The position numbers were made by a program, and so were the translations under genes. From NCBI RefSeq assembly GCF_932526225.1, contig NC_064041.1:2740699-2804698 (forward strand): a stretch of 64,000 nucleotides of DNA. Direction: 5' to 3'. The notes under the pieces were generated by a model. It made no database searches, had not been told where the DNA came from, and saw only the letters and a program-made list of their open reading frames with translations. Every line of letters starts with the position of its first letter. Position 1 is the stretch's first letter. This DNA comes from Nematostella vectensis (lineage: Eukaryota > Cnidaria > Anthozoa > Actiniaria > Edwardsiidae). Of this stretch, positions 60,640 to 64,000 are shown piece after piece.

Positions 60640-61930
60640 TATCTAAACACCATTCTAACAAGCTTTGACTGTGAAGAATCTATCAAAGATGTAACAGCAT
60701 TCGAAAGATTTAGATGGCATACTGTAGTTTTCATGTACCGCAACTGATTATTCAGAAGAATTTGTTGAAACTAAACTCCAAAAATATACCTCCTGTCATG
60801 CATTACATATTAGTGCGCCCACCCTTTGGCCTGTTGGTTTTAGAAACCCTGGATCCACCCATACTGGCTACTCAAAAATGAATGCAATGGAGGCAAATCC
60901 TAAATTATTACTTAAAAGTGCTTAATTCCAATTTCTAATTTCAAACCAAACCATGTTCATTGACCTATGTTAGGGTTAGAGATAATTAAATATAACAAAA
61001 AGTCAATGGGGAGAGGCAAAAGGGAGAAATGTATGAATGTATTTGAAAAAAAAATGTGACTCTACTTTAAAAATATATAACAATAATATGCAATAATAGC
61101 TTAAAATGAGCACTTTCCTAATATTTCCCCTTTCTCTTTACCTTAGGTTTGATATAAAACTGTTTTCTTTTCAGATGTATTATTGAAAAAGCACAAGTTT
61201 GATGTTGTTGCTTTATATAATTTAAGTACCTTGCTCTAATGAAAAACCCTTCCGTTGATAGAAGTTTCATTAATGTACACTTGTATCAAAGTTACATTTT
61301 GACAAGCTTTGCCCTTGCAAAGAAACAAATGATGGATGAAACAGCATTCCAAAGTTAGAATGATATAGCCACATACACTTCAGGTGCCATATGGAAGATT
61401 CATCTATCACTTATTACTGGTGATACTCCATTACCAAGGAAATTAAAATCCACAAATATACCTCCAGTCATGCTATACATTGGTGCACCCACCCTGTAGG
61501 ATGGTGGCCTACAGTTTCTTTTATAAAAACCATGGGTCTACATATGCTAATGCTACTCCAAAATTAAATGCAATGGAAAGGATAAAAAATTGACTGAAAA
61601 TGTCGCATTTCAAACATATTACCTATTTTAATTTATTAAGGGTGCAGAGAGGAAACAGCAAATAATATCAATTGCGTACAAACATAGCCAAGAGAGGGAG
61701 AGGGAGAGAAGGAGGGGGAGGGGGGGGGGGGAGAGAAGGAACAGTAATGCAACAGCTTGATTGAGCACTCTCCCGACAATCCCCTTTCCTCATTATCTTT
61801 AGGTTGATAGAAAAAATGTTTATCATTAAGAGCAAGTATGTTGCTCTAAAAAAAGCCTATCATACTTATACTGCTGTATAAAAGTAAGAAATCCCCTACT
61901 ATATTATCTTTAAGACATTTGCCTATTTTC
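60640..61930 (+). repeat. Old tandem duplication, period about 645-672 bp
   Basis: ACAAGCTTTG (60658 and 61302), AACAGCATTC, AAATATACCTCC (about 60782 and 61453), then a CACCCACCCT stretch and AATGCAATGGA recur in the same order. Divergence is substantial, so the duplication is old. Confidence 0.7.
61694..61740 (+). repeat. GA/G-rich simple repeat
   Basis: GAGAGGGAGAGGGAGAGAAGG followed by a long G run and GAGAGAAGG. Confidence 0.9.
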
Positions 61931-62222
61931 ATATGCCTCCCAGCCTCCAGCATCAATCATGGCCCTCAGATAGTCCTTGTTTGGTTTTACCTTTAAAAAA
62001 GTTATATTTTTATTTTCATCATTCCATTTATAACCTTACTAACTTTCCACAACTATTTGAATGATAAATAAATAAACACAATTGATAGTATGAAAGATGC
62101 AGACAATATAAGCTTAAGGAAAAAATAAAATAAACACAATTGATAGTATGCAAGATGCAGACATTATAAGCTTTAGGAAAAAAATATAGGTAATAGGGGT
62201 TTCATTTTGGGTTTTATTTTAG

Positions 62223-62383
62223 ATGAGAAAATTCTCTTGTAACTGCAAAGCTAATGTAGATATGATAATGTTGAAAAAGTTGCTGTATCTTGATACCATG
62301 CAAGATTTGTTGGGATTAATTGATGAACACCGGCTTTTTGGAGGCGATCTTTCACAGGGAACCCTTAACACCACAGGAAACCC
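62223..62383 (+). CDS. Candidate 161-bp exon of the same unrecognised gene
   Basis: Bounded by a strong acceptor (pyrimidine tract GGGTTTTATTTTAG ending at 62222) and a good donor (CCC|GTAAGA at 62384). Only the phase-0 frame is open. It begins MRKFSCNCKANVDMIMLKKL, continues YLDTMQDLLGLIDEHRLFGG and leaves two bases at the donor. The required entry phase, 0, is what the exon at 59061-59312 provides. The product is unknown; no domain is recognised. Confidence 0.45.
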
Positions 62384-62612
62384 GTAAGAACGTCAAGGAA
62401 GTATACTAGCTTTTGCTATCAGAAACTTGTATCAAATTCCGGATATCACTTGGAGGTATGATAATATTATTGAGGTATACAGTGAACATGAACTCTATGC
62501 AACCTAAAACAGTTTGTAATCAATTTGCCTTAATAAAATAGGCGTGTGAGTTTGCTTCTAAGTTTTTTTTTATATCACAAATAATGCTGAATGAAATCTA
62601 TTAGTTTTTTTT
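62384..62612. other. Presumed intron start
   Basis: Nothing recognised. Confidence 0.4.
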
Positions 62613-63178
62613 AGAGATGCTGACGCTCCTGACAACTAGGGATGAGTAAAATCTACCTAGTTTGTCTGTAGAGGTCCTGACATCCCTGACACTTCTGACA
62701 ACTAGGGATGAGTAAAATCTACCTAGTTTGTCTGTAGAGGTCCTGACATCCCTGACACTTCTGACAACTAGGGATGAGTAAAATCTACCTAGTTTGTCTG
62801 TAGAAGTCCTGACACCCCTGACACTCCTGACAACTAGGCTCAATAAAATCTACCTAGTTTGTCTGTAGAAGTCCTGACACTCCTGACAACTAGGCTCAAT
62901 AAAAGCTACCTAGTTTGTCTGTAGAGGTCCTGACACCCCTGACAACTAGGCTCAATAAAATCTACCTAGTTTGTCTGTAGAGGTCCTGACACCCCTGACA
63001 ACTAGGCTCAATAAAATCTACCTAGTTTGTCTGTAGAGGTCCTGACACCCCTGACAACTAGGCTCAATAAAAGCTACCTAGTTTGCCTGTAGAGGTCCTG
63101 ACACCCCTGACACTCCTGACAACAGGGATAAGTAAAATCTACCTAGTTTGTCTGTAGAGGTCCTGACATCCCTGACAC
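62613..63178 (+). repeat. Minisatellite, about nine units of 54-65 bp
   Basis: The shared core is CTACCTAGTTTGTCTGTAGA, followed by one or two CCTGACAC-type words and TGACAACTAGG. Two families alternate: units with GGGATGAGTAAAA at the left and right ends, and units with CTCAATAAAA in the middle. Period falls from about 65 to 54 bp as a CCTGACACT word is lost. Confidence 0.95.
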
Positions 63179-63430
63179 CATCCTGTAAAAGAATGCAATG
63201 AGGTGTTGTCAGTAGTGGCTGGTAGCGCTTGTTAACATACAAAGTTGCTAAAAAGAAGATACTTCAAGGCAACTGCCTCTTCATCAGTGTGTACTTGAAA
63301 CTCATTTAGCATCGAAAATCTAGAATCATACAATGACACTCACAACTAATAAAAGTACCAAGTTATTCTCAGGAACTAGTTCGCAGAGGTCGGCATAACA
63401 ATACGAGACCTCTCTACTTCGCTACAACCC
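63179..63430. other. Unassigned sequence
   Basis: No gene or repeat recognised. Confidence 0.4.
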
Positions 63431-64000
63431 CAGTGGTGTAGCCAGGATTTTCAACGGTTTGGGGCCCAAAAGGCCTTCTCAAGGCATTTTCTCCTGTATT
63501 TTAGATAATGTCTCATACATTTACTGTATTTTTGGCTGCTACAAGGGGGGATGAGCTGGCCCCCTGGGCCACCCCCTGAACCCCCTCCCTCTCCGCCATT
63601 TTGATTAATTGTTATTCAAAGGTTAAAAATTATCCGGTGAAATGTGCTTATCAAAATATATTTTGTTGTTAAAGTCCATACTAAAAGCACTCTCACCGTA
63701 AATTATGTGGGAATATGTTCACTTCCAGGCAGCATTCTCACTTCCGGTTCTCACTCTAGAGGCCTGTTTCGGTTTTTCCTTGTCATCTTTTGTTCATAAA
63801 CTAGTTCAATAACCTTGACATTTGGTACAGGTATTTACTTTGACCCAGTCCTACAATTAGATGCTGCTTGTTACCAAGCTGCATCCCCAGGGGGGAGAGT
63901 AGTAACATATCGTTACACTATATAAACATGTAATAAGTATCGTTTAGCTGTTTTTCGTTTCTTTTAATGCATTACTGTTAGAGAAATCACTGTTTTTTGA
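63431..64000 (+). mobile_element. Possible DNA-transposon terminus, running off the window
   Basis: Begins CAGTGGTGTAGCCAGGATTT, followed by GGGGCCC and a CCCCCTGGGCCACCCCCTGAACCC-like segment. Ends of the CAGTGGCGTAGCCAGG type are common on non-autonomous DNA transposons of animals. The matching complementary end is not in the window, so the extent is unknown. Confidence 0.4.

Larger units (their letters stand above)
59325..62222. other. Presumed intron or spacer with diverged direct repeats
   Basis: AT-rich, no long coding frame. Contains two old direct duplications (59834-60013 with 60175-60330; 60640-61290 with 61290-61930), a GA/G-rich simple repeat at 61694-61740 and a 67-bp tandem pair at 62070-62190. 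Confidence 0.6.

Noticed and set aside
62601..62843. VVRSVRGVRTSTDKLGRFYSS repeat frame
   Set aside because: Translation of the minisatellite at 62613-63178; the frame ends as soon as the unit length changes.

Overview
This window looks like intergenic and repeat DNA from an invertebrate animal genome. A marine invertebrate such as a cnidarian is my best guess, with low confidence. The reasons are AT-rich sequence, no operons or bacterial signals, exon-like pieces with splice sites, and a dense mix of animal transposons (piggyBac, PIF/Harbinger, Helitron with an OTU protease domain, a LINE tail). No rRNA, tRNA, CRISPR array or viral genome was recognised.

Layout. Copy A of a large segmental duplication runs from the window's left edge to 32732, and copy B from at least 36421 to 56802. 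After the mobile and array differences are removed the copies are almost identical: I saw three single-base differences and one A-run length change, and about 9 kb (23669-32732 versus 47739-56802) stays in register with no indel. Each copy holds, left to right: a short unique flank; a tandem array of a ~1994-bp monomer whose first unit carries a 948-bp Harbinger-derived insertion; a 121-bp foldback; a truncated Helitron gene on the minus strand; a 5049-bp TIR transposon inserted into that Helitron gene; a LINE tail inserted antisense into that transposon's transposase gene; a promoter-like segment with two CArG boxes; and a 63-bp minisatellite near the right end.

The copies differ in two large ways. 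Copy A has an apparently intact 2375-bp piggyBac element at 18-2392, flanked by TTAA, where copy B has the unoccupied TTAA at 36434-36437. Copy A has 10 monomers and copy B has 5; B matches A units 1, 2, 3, 9 and 10.

Between the copies (32733-36420) lie a 1.7-kb block almost lacking G on the plus strand, with a 148-bp direct repeat near its ends, and an intact minus-strand endonuclease/exonuclease/phosphatase-fold gene whose N-terminus is a coding 21-bp minisatellite. Right of copy B are a 63-bp minisatellite in the opposite orientation to the one in copy B, two phase-compatible candidate exons of an unrecognised plus-strand gene (59061-59312 and 62223-62383), diverged direct duplications, a 54-65 bp minisatellite (62613-63178) and a transposon-like terminus at 63431.

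The genes form no pathway. What they record is an order of events: Helitron first, then the TIR transposon into it and the LINE into that; Harbinger into monomer 1; block duplication; and after that piggyBac gain (or precise loss) and array expansion or contraction. Two near-identical copies could also be two haplotypes joined in an assembly, which the sequence alone cannot exclude.
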